Assembly: GCA_036258175.1 (NCBI GenBank)
Contig: DATAEE010000131.1
Span: forward strand, 1-7,402
Length of the DNA: 7,402 nucleotides
Direction of reading: 5' to 3'
Origin: DATAEE01 sp036258175
GTDB taxonomy: Bacteria > Acidobacteriota > Vicinamibacteria > Vicinamibacterales > 2-12-FULL-66-21
Under the pieces are notes generated by a model that had not been told where the DNA came from, did no database searches, and was given only the letters and a program-made list of their open reading frames with translations. Shown piece by piece: positions 1 through 6,551 of this stretch. The stretch's first letter is position 1. Every line of letters starts with the position of its first letter. The translations under genes and the position numbers were made by a program.

Positions 1-665
1 TTGTCGACCGCCGGGTGCGCGACGATCGGCGCGCCCGCCGAATCGCCGAGTCCGGTGACGATGTTGACGACGCCGGCGGGGAGGCCGGCATCGCCGAAGA
101 AGCGGGCCAGCTCGAGGACCGTCAGCGGCGTCTGCTCGGCGGGCTTGAGCACGGTGGTGCAGCCCGCGCAGATGGCCGGCGCCAGCTTCCACGAGGCCAT
201 CAGCAGCGGGTAGTTCCACGGGATGATCTGCCCCGCGACGCCGACCGGCTCGCGCAGAGCGAGCGACATCGCGTTGTCAGGAACCGGCATGACCTCGCCG
301 TGGATCTTGGTCGCGAGGCCGCCGTAGTACTCGAAGCATGTCGCGACATCCGCGATGTCGTACTCGGACTCGACGATCGGCTTGCCGCTGTTCAGCGTTT
401 CGAGCTCGGCGAGCTCGGCGGCGCGGTCGCGCACCGCTTGCGCCAGGCGGAAGAGGATCCGGCCCCGCTCCTGCGCCGTCGTCTCGCGCCACGGGCCCTC
501 GTCGAACGCGCGCCGCGCCGCGTCGACGGCGCGGCCGACGTCCTCGGCGTTGCCGTCAGGCACTCGCGCCAGCACCTCCTGCGTTGCGGGATTGACGACG
601 TCGATCGCCCGGGAAGAGGCGGGCGCGACGAACTGACCGTCGATGAACAACTGATGGGTCTTCAT
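1..665 (-). CDS. Aldehyde dehydrogenase, NAD(P)-dependent (betaine-aldehyde-dehydrogenase-like), C-terminus beyond window
   Basis: This is the N-terminal 221 residues of an aldehyde dehydrogenase that oxidises an aldehyde to its carboxylic acid with NAD(P)+ in the cytoplasm. Family members are usually about 480-500 residues, so more than half is off the left edge. Seen: an N-terminal LFIDGQFV strand, VNPATQEVLA at about 24-33, LNSGKP at 91-96, REPVGV at 138-143, the QIIPWNYPL motif at 146-154 (N151 is the expected oxyanion-hole Asn), and VLKPAEQTPL at 172-181 (K174 is the expected cofactor-binding Lys). The catalytic Glu and Cys regions are not in view, so activity cannot be judged. The ATG at 665 is preceded by an AGG about 8 nt upstream and lies 20 bp after the aminotransferase stop, which suggests a shared transcript. 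The motif wording resembles betaine or other amino-aldehyde dehydrogenases more than succinate-semialdehyde types, but the substrate is not assignable. It probably receives the aldehyde made by the neighbouring aminotransferase or amine oxidase (inference). Confidence 0.93.
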   Translation of the reverse strand, partial: MKTHQLFIDGQFVAPASSRAIDVVNPATQEVLARVPDGNAEDVGRAVDAARRAFDEGPWRETTAQERGRILFRLAQAVRDRAAELAELETLNSGKPIVESEYDIADVATCFEYYGGLATKIHGEVMPVPDNAMSLALREPVGVAGQIIPWNYPLLMASWKLAPAICAGCTTVLKPAEQTPLTVLELARFFGDAGLPAGVVNIVTGLGDSAGAPIVAHPAVD

Positions 666-685
666 AGCGTCCGCCTGGATTCCGA

Positions 686-2032
686 CTAGACCTTCGCGGT
701 CGCGCGCCTGGCCATTTCCAGATCGACCGCAACCTCCGCGAAGGCCTCGAGGTGGGCGTCGATGTCCGCCTCGGAGTGCGCCACCGAGACCGTCCACTGC
801 TCGTCGTAGAACTGGCCGCACGGGATGATGCCGCGGTTGAGCATGCCGAAGAAGTACCGCCAGAACATCTCCGCGTCGGCGTGAAGGAAATCGCGGTAGT
901 TCCTGACCGGCCGCCTGGTGAAATACACGCAGCCATTCGCGCCGACGCCGGTGGCGTGCGCTTCGAGCCCGCGCTCCGCGATGATCCGGTTGTAGCCGTC
1001 GATCAACCGGGTGTTCAGCGCGCGGACGTGCGGGTAGACGTCCGGCGTCAGCACCTCCTTCAACGCGGCAAGCGATGCGGCCACGGGCACCGGCCCGGCG
1101 TTGTACGTACCGGCGTGGAATACCTCGAACTCCTCGATGGCCCGCATCGCCGCGCGGCTGCCGCCGAACGCCCCAATCGGCGCGCCGCCGCCGAACGACT
1201 TCGCCATCGTGACCAGATCGGGCTTGACGCCGTAGTACTCGGCCGCGCCGCCCGGGGCGAGCTTCGATCCGGTTTTCACCTCGTCGAAGATGAGCAGCGC
1301 CCCTTCTCGCGTGCAGATCTCGCGCAGGCCCTCGAGGAATCCAGGCTCCGGTTCGACGACGCCGATGTTCATCATGACCGGTTCGACGATGATGGCCGCA
1401 ACGCCGCCGCGGGCGCGCGCAATGGCGCTCCGCACCGAGTCGAGATCGTTGAACGTCGCGGCGACCGTCAGAGCGGACACCTCGGGCGGGATGCCCTTCG
1501 ACGCCGGCACGGAAAGGGGCGCTGCCGCGTCGCCGCTCGCGCCGGCGCGGGGCTTGAGCGCGACCAGGACCGCATCGTGCGCGCCGTGATACGCCCCCTC
1601 GAACTTCAGGATCGCGTCACGGCCGGTCGCGCCGCGCGCCACCCGCAGCGCGTGCATCGTCGCCTCGGTCCCCGAGTTCGTGAACCTGATCATGTCGAGC
1701 CCGTGGCGCGCCGTGAGCACCTCCGCCAGCTCGACCAGCGGCGCATGCGGCATGCCGTACATCAGCCCGCGCGCCGCCTGCAGCTCGATCGCGCGCACGA
1801 CGACCGGGTGCGCGTGCCCCACCATGAGCGCCCCGAAGGCCAGCGCGTAGTCGATGTACTCGTTGCCGTCGACGTCCCAGATCCGCGATCCGCCGGCCCG
1901 GTCGATGTAGATCGGATAGGGGTCGAAGAACCGGAAGTTGCTCTCGACGCCGAGGGGCAACACACGACGGGCGCGCTGCTGAAGCTCGCGCGAGCGCGGC
2001 GTCCGTTCCTGATATCGCGTGAGATGGTCCAT
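686..2032 (-). CDS. Class-III PLP-dependent aminotransferase, glutamate-1-semialdehyde aminomutase-like
   Basis: This is a complete 448-residue fold-type-I, class-III aminotransferase, close to the usual family length of 420-450. It moves an amino group through a PLP Schiff base in the cytoplasm. Seen: WDVDGNEYIDY at 52-62, VGHAHP at 71-76, FTNSGTEATMHALR at 117-130 (phosphate-binding SGTEA at 120-124), FEGAYHG at 144-150, IIVEPV at 214-219, LIFDEVKTG at 247-255 (D250 should pair with the PLP pyridine nitrogen), and TMAKSFGGGAPIGAFGG at 275-291 (K278 should be the Schiff-base lysine). The layout follows HemL-type aminomutases, but DEVKTG replaces the common DEVMTG. The gene also sits among catabolic genes, so I do not call it hemL. 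The start is set by AGAGGA seven nt before the ATG at 2032. The frame stays open upstream to 2452, but that part lies inside the amidohydrolase gene and is spurious. It is 17 bp after the amidohydrolase and 20 bp before the aldehyde dehydrogenase, so it is probably co-transcribed. Likely role: an omega-aminotransferase or aminomutase feeding the dehydrogenase (inference). Confidence 0.93.
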   Translation of the reverse strand: MDHLTRYQERTPRSRELQQRARRVLPLGVESNFRFFDPYPIYIDRAGGSRIWDVDGNEYIDYALAFGALMVGHAHPVVVRAIELQAARGLMYGMPHAPLVELAEVLTARHGLDMIRFTNSGTEATMHALRVARGATGRDAILKFEGAYHGAHDAVLVALKPRAGASGDAAAPLSVPASKGIPPEVSALTVAATFNDLDSVRSAIARARGGVAAIIVEPVMMNIGVVEPEPGFLEGLREICTREGALLIFDEVKTGSKLAPGGAAEYYGVKPDLVTMAKSFGGGAPIGAFGGSRAAMRAIEEFEVFHAGTYNAGPVPVAASLAALKEVLTPDVYPHVRALNTRLIDGYNRIIAERGLEAHATGVGANGCVYFTRRPVRNYRDFLHADAEMFWRYFFGMLNRGIIPCGQFYDEQWTVSVAHSEADIDAHLEAFAEVAVDLEMARRATAKV

Positions 2033-2039
2033 GAGTCGA

Positions 2040-2045
2040 TCCTCT
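2040..2045 (-). promoter_or_regulatory. Ribosome binding site that fixes the aminotransferase start
   Basis: Read on the minus strand, AGAGGA lies seven bases before the ATG at 2032, between the amidohydrolase TAA and that ATG. It is the clearest Shine-Dalgarno sequence in the window. It decides between this start and the much longer in-frame extension that would run into the amidohydrolase gene. Confidence 0.7.
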
Positions 2046-2049
2046 GGGT

Positions 2050-3717
2050 TTATGTCCCGAATACGACCCGCCCGTCGACGACGGTCATCCGGACTGGGAC
2101 CTTCGCCAATCGACCCGGCGCGGCCGCGAACAGATTCTCCTCCATCACGACGAGATCCGCGAGGAGCCCAGGCGTCAGGCTGCCGGTGCGATGATCGTCG
2201 AACGCCGCCCAGGCGGCGTCGCGCGTATAGGCGTCGATAACGCGCGCGAGCGGCAGCCGCTCGGCGGGGAGCCATCCGCCCTCCGGCCTGCCCTCGAGCG
2301 TCGTGCGGGTCGTGGCCACGTGAATTCCGATTCGTGGATCGAGCGAGACCACGGGCCAGTCGCTGCCGAACGCCAGCCGCCCGCCCGCTTTGGCGATGCT
2401 GCCGTAGGCCCAGGCCCGCGACGCCCGGTCCGGGCCGATGTTGCCGGACCACACGCTCGCCTGGTTCGGCGTCGGCGTCCCATGGTACGGCTGCATGGAC
2501 GCGATCACGCCGAGCTTACCGAAGCGCGGCACGTCGGCGGGATCGATCGTCTCGATGTGCTCGATCCGGTGCCGGCGCCCGCGCGCCGGATTCCCGGCTG
2601 CGGCCCGCTCGAACGCGTCGAGCGCCATCCGCACGCCCCGGTCTCCGATCGCGTGGATGAAAATCTGCCAGCCTTCGCGGTCCATCATGGCGACGATGCG
2701 GTTCAGCTCGACGGGGGTGTAATTCGGCAGGCCGGTCGTGTCGCGGGTGGCGTAGGGCTCCAGCATCGCCGCCGTGAACGCCTCGATGACGCCATCGGCG
2801 TAGAGCTTGACGGCACGGGCGCGGAACCAGGGATCGTCGGGATACCGGTGCCGTATCGCGTCGAAGCGGGCGGCGTCGGCATCGGAGAAGCCGGGCTCGA
2901 TGTTGAGCGCAGAGGAGACGCGGACCGACATCTCGCCCGAGCGCCGCAGCGCGTCGTACAGCTCGAATTCGGCGGCCGAGCCGGATGCATTCTGCACGCT
3001 CGTGAGGCCGAAGCGGTTCGCCTCGCGCATGGCGGCCCGGAGCGCGCGGAGGCGATCGTCGCGCGACGGCTTCGGCATCAGCCTGGTGACGAGATCGGTC
3101 GCGGATTCCTTGAGCACGCCGGTCGGCTCGCCGGTCTTCGCGTCCCGGACGATCTCGCCATTCTTCGGATCGGGCGTCTCCCGCGTGATGCCGGCCAGGG
3201 TCAGCGCGCGCGTGTTCGCCCAGCCCGTGTGTCCGTCATAGCACTCCATGTAGGCCGGACGGTCCGGCACGGCCTCGTCGAGCTGCTGCCGCGTCGGCAG
3301 GCTGCCCGGAAACACCGCGTAGTACCAGCCGCGGCCCGCGACCCACGGCCGCTCGGGCCGCTTCGCCGCGAAGTCACGGATTGTGCGCATGACCTCCTCG
3401 AACGTCGATGCGTCGAGCAGGTTGGCTTCATCGAGCGAGAGCCCGCCGGAAAGAAAATGGATGTGCGAGTCCTGGAATCCCGGTAGCACCGAGCCGCCCC
3501 GCGCATCGACGACCGTCGTCTTCTCGCCGGCCAGCGCGCGCATGTCGGCGGTCGTCCCGACGGCGGCGATGCGGTTTCTGCGGATGGCGACAGCTTCGGC
3601 GACCGTGCCGTGTCCGTCCGCCGTATACACGTGGCCGTTGACGATGACGAGCGTAACGGGGTCGGACTGAGGTGACCCCATTGCCACGAGGACGGCGAAA
3701 ATTAACCAGCGCAGCAT
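2050..3717 (-). CDS. YtcJ-like metal-dependent amidohydrolase (Amidohydro_3), probably exported
   Basis: This is a complete 555-residue amidohydrolase-superfamily enzyme of the YtcJ / N-substituted formamide deformylase group, which hydrolyses C-N bonds in amides, carbamates or formamides using metal ions. Domains: beta-sandwich edge at about 20-80 (VNGHVYTADG, VLPGFQDSHIHF), a TIM barrel to about 500, and a C-terminal sandwich return (GSLTPGLLADLVVME at 512-526). Visible ligand candidates are H85 and H87 (HIH), H163 (CYDGHTGWANTRAL), K304 (VKLYADGV, the usual carboxylated-lysine position), H355 (FIHAIGDRG), H387 (HRIEHIE) and D453 (FGSDWPV). All signature motifs are present, so it looks active. 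Residues 1-18 form a short hydrophobic signal-like segment with no lipobox cysteine, pointing to the periplasm. A start at Met13 would remove it and make the enzyme cytoplasmic. It is the first gene of the minus-strand operon with the aminotransferase and aldehyde dehydrogenase, and divergent from the permease. It may release an amine used by its neighbours (inference); the substrate is unknown. Confidence 0.93.
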   Translation of the reverse strand: MLRWLIFAVLVAMGSPQSDPVTLVIVNGHVYTADGHGTVAEAVAIRRNRIAAVGTTADMRALAGEKTTVVDARGGSVLPGFQDSHIHFLSGGLSLDEANLLDASTFEEVMRTIRDFAAKRPERPWVAGRGWYYAVFPGSLPTRQQLDEAVPDRPAYMECYDGHTGWANTRALTLAGITRETPDPKNGEIVRDAKTGEPTGVLKESATDLVTRLMPKPSRDDRLRALRAAMREANRFGLTSVQNASGSAAEFELYDALRRSGEMSVRVSSALNIEPGFSDADAARFDAIRHRYPDDPWFRARAVKLYADGVIEAFTAAMLEPYATRDTTGLPNYTPVELNRIVAMMDREGWQIFIHAIGDRGVRMALDAFERAAAGNPARGRRHRIEHIETIDPADVPRFGKLGVIASMQPYHGTPTPNQASVWSGNIGPDRASRAWAYGSIAKAGGRLAFGSDWPVVSLDPRIGIHVATTRTTLEGRPEGGWLPAERLPLARVIDAYTRDAAWAAFDDHRTGSLTPGLLADLVVMEENLFAAAPGRLAKVPVRMTVVDGRVVFGT

Positions 3718-3732
3718 CGGACGAACCGTCCG
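3718..3732. promoter_or_regulatory. Perfect 15-bp inverted repeat in the divergent intergenic region (candidate operator or 5' hairpin)
   Basis: CGGACGAACCGTCCG consists of two perfect 6-bp arms (3718-3723 and 3727-3732) around a 3-base centre. It abuts the amidohydrolase ATG and lies just downstream of the -10-like box for that gene, where a repressor would block initiation. Alternatively the transcript could fold and hide the GGACGG that would serve as its ribosome binding site. In a GC-rich genome a 6-bp inverted repeat can arise by chance, so function is inferred from position only. Confidence 0.4.
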
Positions 3733-3734
3733 CG

Positions 3735-3763
3735 ATTCTATAGCAGGGAAGTGTTAGAGTCGC
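3735..3763 (-). promoter_or_regulatory. Candidate promoter of the amidohydrolase-aminotransferase-aldehyde dehydrogenase operon
   Basis: On the minus strand TAGAAT (3740 to 3735, five of six matches to TATAAT) is preceded, with a 17-bp spacer, by GCGACT (3763 to 3758), which matches TTGACA at only three positions. The predicted start point, near 3728, leaves a very short leader before the ATG at 3717. The -10 region overlaps the self-complementary CTATAG at 3738-3743, which reads as a TATA-like element on both strands and may also serve the divergent permease. It is the only AT-rich patch between the two genes. The weak -35 keeps confidence low. Confidence 0.35.
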
Positions 3764-3768
3764 GCCCG

Positions 3769-5145
3769 ATGACCCTGCCCGTGGCGGGCCGGCCGGCACT
3801 GCCGAAGGCGCTGCGGCTGCCCGATTTGATCCTGCTGAAGGTCGTCGCGATCCTGAATATCAGCCTGGTGCCGCCGGTCGCCGGCTTCGGACTGGCTGCT
3901 CTGCCGCTCTGGCTACTCGCGTTCCTGGTGTTTCTCGTGCCTGAGATGATCGCGGTCATCGCGCTCTCGCGCCGATATCCGGGCGAGGGCGGTGTCTACA
4001 TGTGGGCCCGCAGGCAGTTCGGAGAGGCCCACGGATTCCTGTCGGGCTGGTGCTACTGGACGAACAACCTGTTCTACATTCCCATGCAGCTCGTGTACAT
4101 CGCGGGCGTCGCGGCGTACGCGAGCGACGCGCCGGCCGATCTGCTGGCGGAGAAGTGGTTCGTGTCGCTCGTGGCGTTCGGGTGTCTGGCCGTCATGACG
4201 ATCGCGAACATCCGCGGCCTCGCGGTCGGCAAATGGGTGCAGAACGCCGGGGCGATCGGCGCCGGCCTGACGGTATCGCTCGTCCTCCTCGCGGCGTGGT
4301 ATGCGTGGTCATCCGGCGCCACTCCGCCGCCGCTCGCCTCGGGCAGCGCGTGGGACATGCTCTCCGGGTTCAGCATCATGTGTTTTGCCTTCGTCGGCAT
4401 AGAGCTGGCCTCAACGATGGGCGAAGAAATCGAGGCGCCGGACCGTAATCTGCCACGAGCGATCCTCGCCGCGGGCGTCATCACGCTCGCCGGCTACATC
4501 GCGATCACGGCGGCGCTCATCGTTCTCGTGCCGCCGGACGAGATCGGCGCGGTTCAGGGCGTGATGCAGGCGATCGTCGCGGGCGCCGAGCGGGGGAGGG
4601 CGACCTGGCTCATCGCGCCGCTTGCGGTTCTGCTCGCCATCTCCATCGCCGGCGGCGCCTCGGCCTGGTTCGCGGGCTCGGCGCGCGTTCCCTTCGTCGC
4701 GGGACTGGATCGCGCGCTGCCCGCCTCGCTCGGACGCGTGCATCCTCGCTGGCGGTCGCCGCACGTCGCGCTGCTGGTGAGCGCGCTCGTGTCGGCCGCG
4801 TTCGTCGCGCTGGCGCTGGCGGGGTCCACCGTGGCCGAGGCCTATCAGGTGCTCCTCAGGGCTGCGGTCGTCATCCAACTCATACCGTTCCTGTACTTGT
4901 TCGCCGGGCTGATGCGCCTCGAGCCGGCACGCGCGCCGGCGCGCGTCGCCGGATTCGTCGGCCTCGCGACGAGCGCGTTCGGCATCGTGACGGCGTTCAT
5001 CCCGTCGTCGCAGGTCACGAGCGTCCTCGTGTTCGAGCTGAAGATGCTCGCGGGTGTGATCGCTCCGATCGGCGTGGGGTGGGTGCTGTTTACGAGAGCC
5101 GGCCGTCAGACCGGCGCCGCGTCCACGTCTGCGGCGACCCGATGA
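3769..5145 (+). CDS. APC-superfamily amino acid/amine permease (GadC-like, COG0531)
   Basis: This is a complete 458-residue inner-membrane transporter with about 12 hydrophobic helices, at roughly 20-40, 44-66, 95-117, 129-149, 160-180, 197-215, 231-254, 278-300, 332-352, 362-381, 393-411 and 421-441. Family signatures seen: RRYPGEGGVYMWARRQFGEA at 68-87 and GFLSGWCYWTNN at 89-100 after helix 2, and GIELASTMGEEIEAPDRNLP from 210 in and after helix 6. These resemble the glutamate:GABA-antiporter-like branch of the APC family, which moves amino acids, GABA or polyamines. The usual glycine-rich GSG motif of helix 1 is not evident; that region reads LNISLVPPVAGFG. The ATG at 3769 is preferred, with GAG at 3757-3759 as a weak ribosome site. 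A GTG at 3751 in the same frame would add six residues, but its AGGGA sits too close. It is divergent from the amidohydrolase operon, and its last 40 bp overlap the amine oxidase gene on the other strand. Role as importer or exchanger of the pathway amine is inferred. Confidence 0.92.
   Translation: MTLPVAGRPALPKALRLPDLILLKVVAILNISLVPPVAGFGLAALPLWLLAFLVFLVPEMIAVIALSRRYPGEGGVYMWARRQFGEAHGFLSGWCYWTNNLFYIPMQLVYIAGVAAYASDAPADLLAEKWFVSLVAFGCLAVMTIANIRGLAVGKWVQNAGAIGAGLTVSLVLLAAWYAWSSGATPPPLASGSAWDMLSGFSIMCFAFVGIELASTMGEEIEAPDRNLPRAILAAGVITLAGYIAITAALIVLVPPDEIGAVQGVMQAIVAGAERGRATWLIAPLAVLLAISIAGGASAWFAGSARVPFVAGLDRALPASLGRVHPRWRSPHVALLVSALVSAAFVALALAGSTVAEAYQVLLRAAVVIQLIPFLYLFAGLMRLEPARAPARVAGFVGLATSAFGIVTAFIPSSQVTSVLVFELKMLAGVIAPIGVGWVLFTRAGRQTGAASTSAATR
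5106..5145. other. 40-bp convergent (tail-to-tail) gene overlap
   Basis: The permease stop (TGA, 5143-5145) lies inside the amine oxidase gene, and the oxidase stop (TGA read on the minus strand, 5108-5106) lies inside the permease gene. The last 13 or so codons of each are antisense to the other. No intrinsic terminator with a T-run is visible here, so the two transcripts probably overlap further. Confidence 0.85.
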
Positions 5146-6551
5146 CCTGACTCGATGGCGCCGTTCATGTAGCCCTGCCACGGCGACGTGTGCTCACCGG
5201 CAAAGAACACCCGTCCTTCCGGCGTGCCAACGTGCGGCCGCACGCCCGTGATCTCGCCGGGCGCGAAATACGCGTAAGTGCCGCCAGCCCACGGGTCGTC
5301 GCGCCAGAACTTGGTCGCGCCGCTCTCGTACTCCGTCCGGACGGATGGAAAAATCCGTGAGAGATCGTCGAGCGCCCGGCGGATGCGTGTTTCCTCCGGG
5401 TACGCGCCCATCGCCAGAGCCTGTTCGTCCGCGAGATAGCAGAGCAGGACGCCGCGCGGTCCCCGCTGCCCGTTCGTGGCATCGTAGACGCTGCCGATGG
5501 ACAGATCGGTCGACACCCGCCGCGCGCCGCCGGCTGCGTCCCACAACCGGCGCCGTGCCTGGAACCCCATCTTCAGCAGCTGGCCGTACTGCAGGGTGGC
5601 AATCGCCCGGGTCTTCGGCGGCGAGAACGGAGGCGTGATGCTGACGTCACGAAGCGCGCTGAAAGGCATCGCGACGATGAGATATTCGGCGTCGAAGGTC
5701 TGACGGCTGCCGTTCTCGTCGAAGTGCGCGCGGACCACGGTAGGGCTGTGCTCGATCGCCTTCACCGGCCGGCTGTAATACACGCGGTCCGCCAGGCGGC
5801 GTGCGAGCTCGCGCGGCACCGAGTCGTTGCCGCCGGCGACACGGTAACTCCCCTCGTGCGGCCGCGGCAGGGCGTATTCGTTCAGCATGTGCAACGCCGA
5901 GATCTTCGTGGGACCGATCGCCATCAGCCCCTTCATCGAGTTTCCGAGGACCTTTCGTTGCGCATCGGTCGCGCCGAGGCTGCGCAGCAGTTCGTCGTAA
6001 CTCATGCGGTCGTACTCGGCCAGCGACGGAGCCGACAGATTGAACGGGTCGACCTGCGCCGCGAGATCGTCCACGCGCTTCTGAAGCGCCTGGATGTCTC
6101 CGCCCTCCCTTCGGGCCTCCTCACGCGACATCAGCCTGCCGTTTCCGTAGACGCTGCCCGGCACGTTGTTCCGGTAGAGCGGCAATCCGAGCTGCTCGAC
6201 CGTGTGCAGAATGTAGGTTTCGCTTTCATCGACGTTCTCGCCGCCGAGCTCGCAGTGGAGTCCGTCGACGAACGGATCGCGGACGCTGTAGACACGTCCG
6301 CCGGGACGCGTGCGCGCCTCGAGGATGCGAACGCGATGACCGGCCTGATCGAGCTCGGTGGCGGCCGTCAGCCCGGCCAGCCCGGCGCCGAGGATCAGCA
6401 CGTTCTTCGGACGCTCGGCGCGGCGGCGATGGAAAAGGGGCGCGCCTTCCGCCTGCCGGGCGCGCGCGGCCGCCCCCCGACGAAGCAGCTCGGCCGCCGA
6501 GACGAGGGCCGTCGTTGAGAACCGTAGAAAGTCGCGGCGTGATGGGTTCAT
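5106..6551 (-). CDS. Tat-exported flavin-containing amine oxidase (monoamine / L-amino acid oxidase family)
   Basis: This is a complete 481-residue FAD enzyme that oxidatively deaminates amines or amino acids to aldehydes or keto acids, with ammonia and H2O2 when O2 is the acceptor. Residues 4-11, SRRDFLRF, form a textbook twin-arginine motif, followed by a rather short hydrophobic stretch (about 12-23) and an arginine-rich tail to about 34. Folded, FAD-loaded export is therefore likely. Seen: the Rossmann motif LILGAGLAGLTAA at 52-64, E78 for the ribose (RILEAR), RPGGRVYS at 82-89, QLLKMGF at 324-330 (K327 at the position of the conserved flavin-site lysine), FWRDDPWAGGTYAYF at 415-429, and the C-terminal FAD motif VFFAGEHTSPWQGYMNGAIE at 448-467. 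All cofactor signatures are intact. The ATG at 6551 puts the Tat motif at the N-terminus. The frame is open to 7199, but that part is a shadow of the upstream hydrolase. The ATG overlaps the hydrolase stop as ATGA. Substrate is not assignable. Confidence 0.93.
   Translation of the reverse strand: MNPSRRDFLRFSTTALVSAAELLRRGAAARARQAEGAPLFHRRRAERPKNVLILGAGLAGLTAATELDQAGHRVRILEARTRPGGRVYSVRDPFVDGLHCELGGENVDESETYILHTVEQLGLPLYRNNVPGSVYGNGRLMSREEARREGGDIQALQKRVDDLAAQVDPFNLSAPSLAEYDRMSYDELLRSLGATDAQRKVLGNSMKGLMAIGPTKISALHMLNEYALPRPHEGSYRVAGGNDSVPRELARRLADRVYYSRPVKAIEHSPTVVRAHFDENGSRQTFDAEYLIVAMPFSALRDVSITPPFSPPKTRAIATLQYGQLLKMGFQARRRLWDAAGGARRVSTDLSIGSVYDATNGQRGPRGVLLCYLADEQALAMGAYPEETRIRRALDDLSRIFPSVRTEYESGATKFWRDDPWAGGTYAYFAPGEITGVRPHVGTPEGRVFFAGEHTSPWQGYMNGAIESGHRVAADVDAAPV
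6548..6551 (-). other. ATGA stop/start overlap coupling serine hydrolase and amine oxidase
   Basis: On the minus strand the ATG of the amine oxidase (6551-6549) overlaps the TGA of the upstream serine hydrolase (6550-6548). Such four-base overlaps usually mark co-transcribed, translationally coupled genes. A weak AGG lies eight nt before the ATG. Confidence 0.85.

Noticed and set aside
401..418. Tandem nine-base repeat cgagctcgg x2
   Set aside because: It encodes the Ala-Glu-Leu-Ala-Glu-Leu stretch of an aldehyde dehydrogenase helix, so it is explained by coding sequence.
752..2194. Long plus-strand open frame of 480 codons opposite the aminotransferase
   Set aside because: It is antisense to a gene with full class-III aminotransferase motifs and its product is an arginine/aspartate-rich low-complexity chain without recognisable domains. 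It is a shadow caused by GC-rich third positions.
2033..2452. 140-residue N-terminal extension of the aminotransferase
   Set aside because: It overlaps the end of the amidohydrolase in another frame, has no homology-like motifs, and the good ribosome site at 2040-2045 favours the ATG at 2032.
2191..3486. Plus-strand open frame of 431 codons opposite the amidohydrolase
   Set aside because: It is the antisense of a motif-complete amidohydrolase; arginine-rich composition and no family signature.
3751..3768. GTG at 3751 as the permease start
   Set aside because: The AGGGA just upstream is only about one or two bases away, too close for ribosome binding, and the six extra residues add nothing recognisable. 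It cannot be fully excluded.
5098..5136. Short GC inverted repeats at the convergent gene ends (5098-5102 with 5111-5115; 5115-5120 with 5131-5136) as a terminator
   Set aside because: Stems of five or six pairs with loops of eight to ten bases and no T-run on either strand; expected by chance in GC-rich DNA.
4411..5181. Minus-strand open frame of 256 codons opposite the permease
   Set aside because: Extremely arginine/glutamate-rich translation, antisense to transmembrane helices; a shadow frame.
5724..6518. Plus-strand open frame of 264 codons opposite the amine oxidase
   Set aside because: It is antisense to the FAD-binding region of the amine oxidase and has no domain signature of its own.
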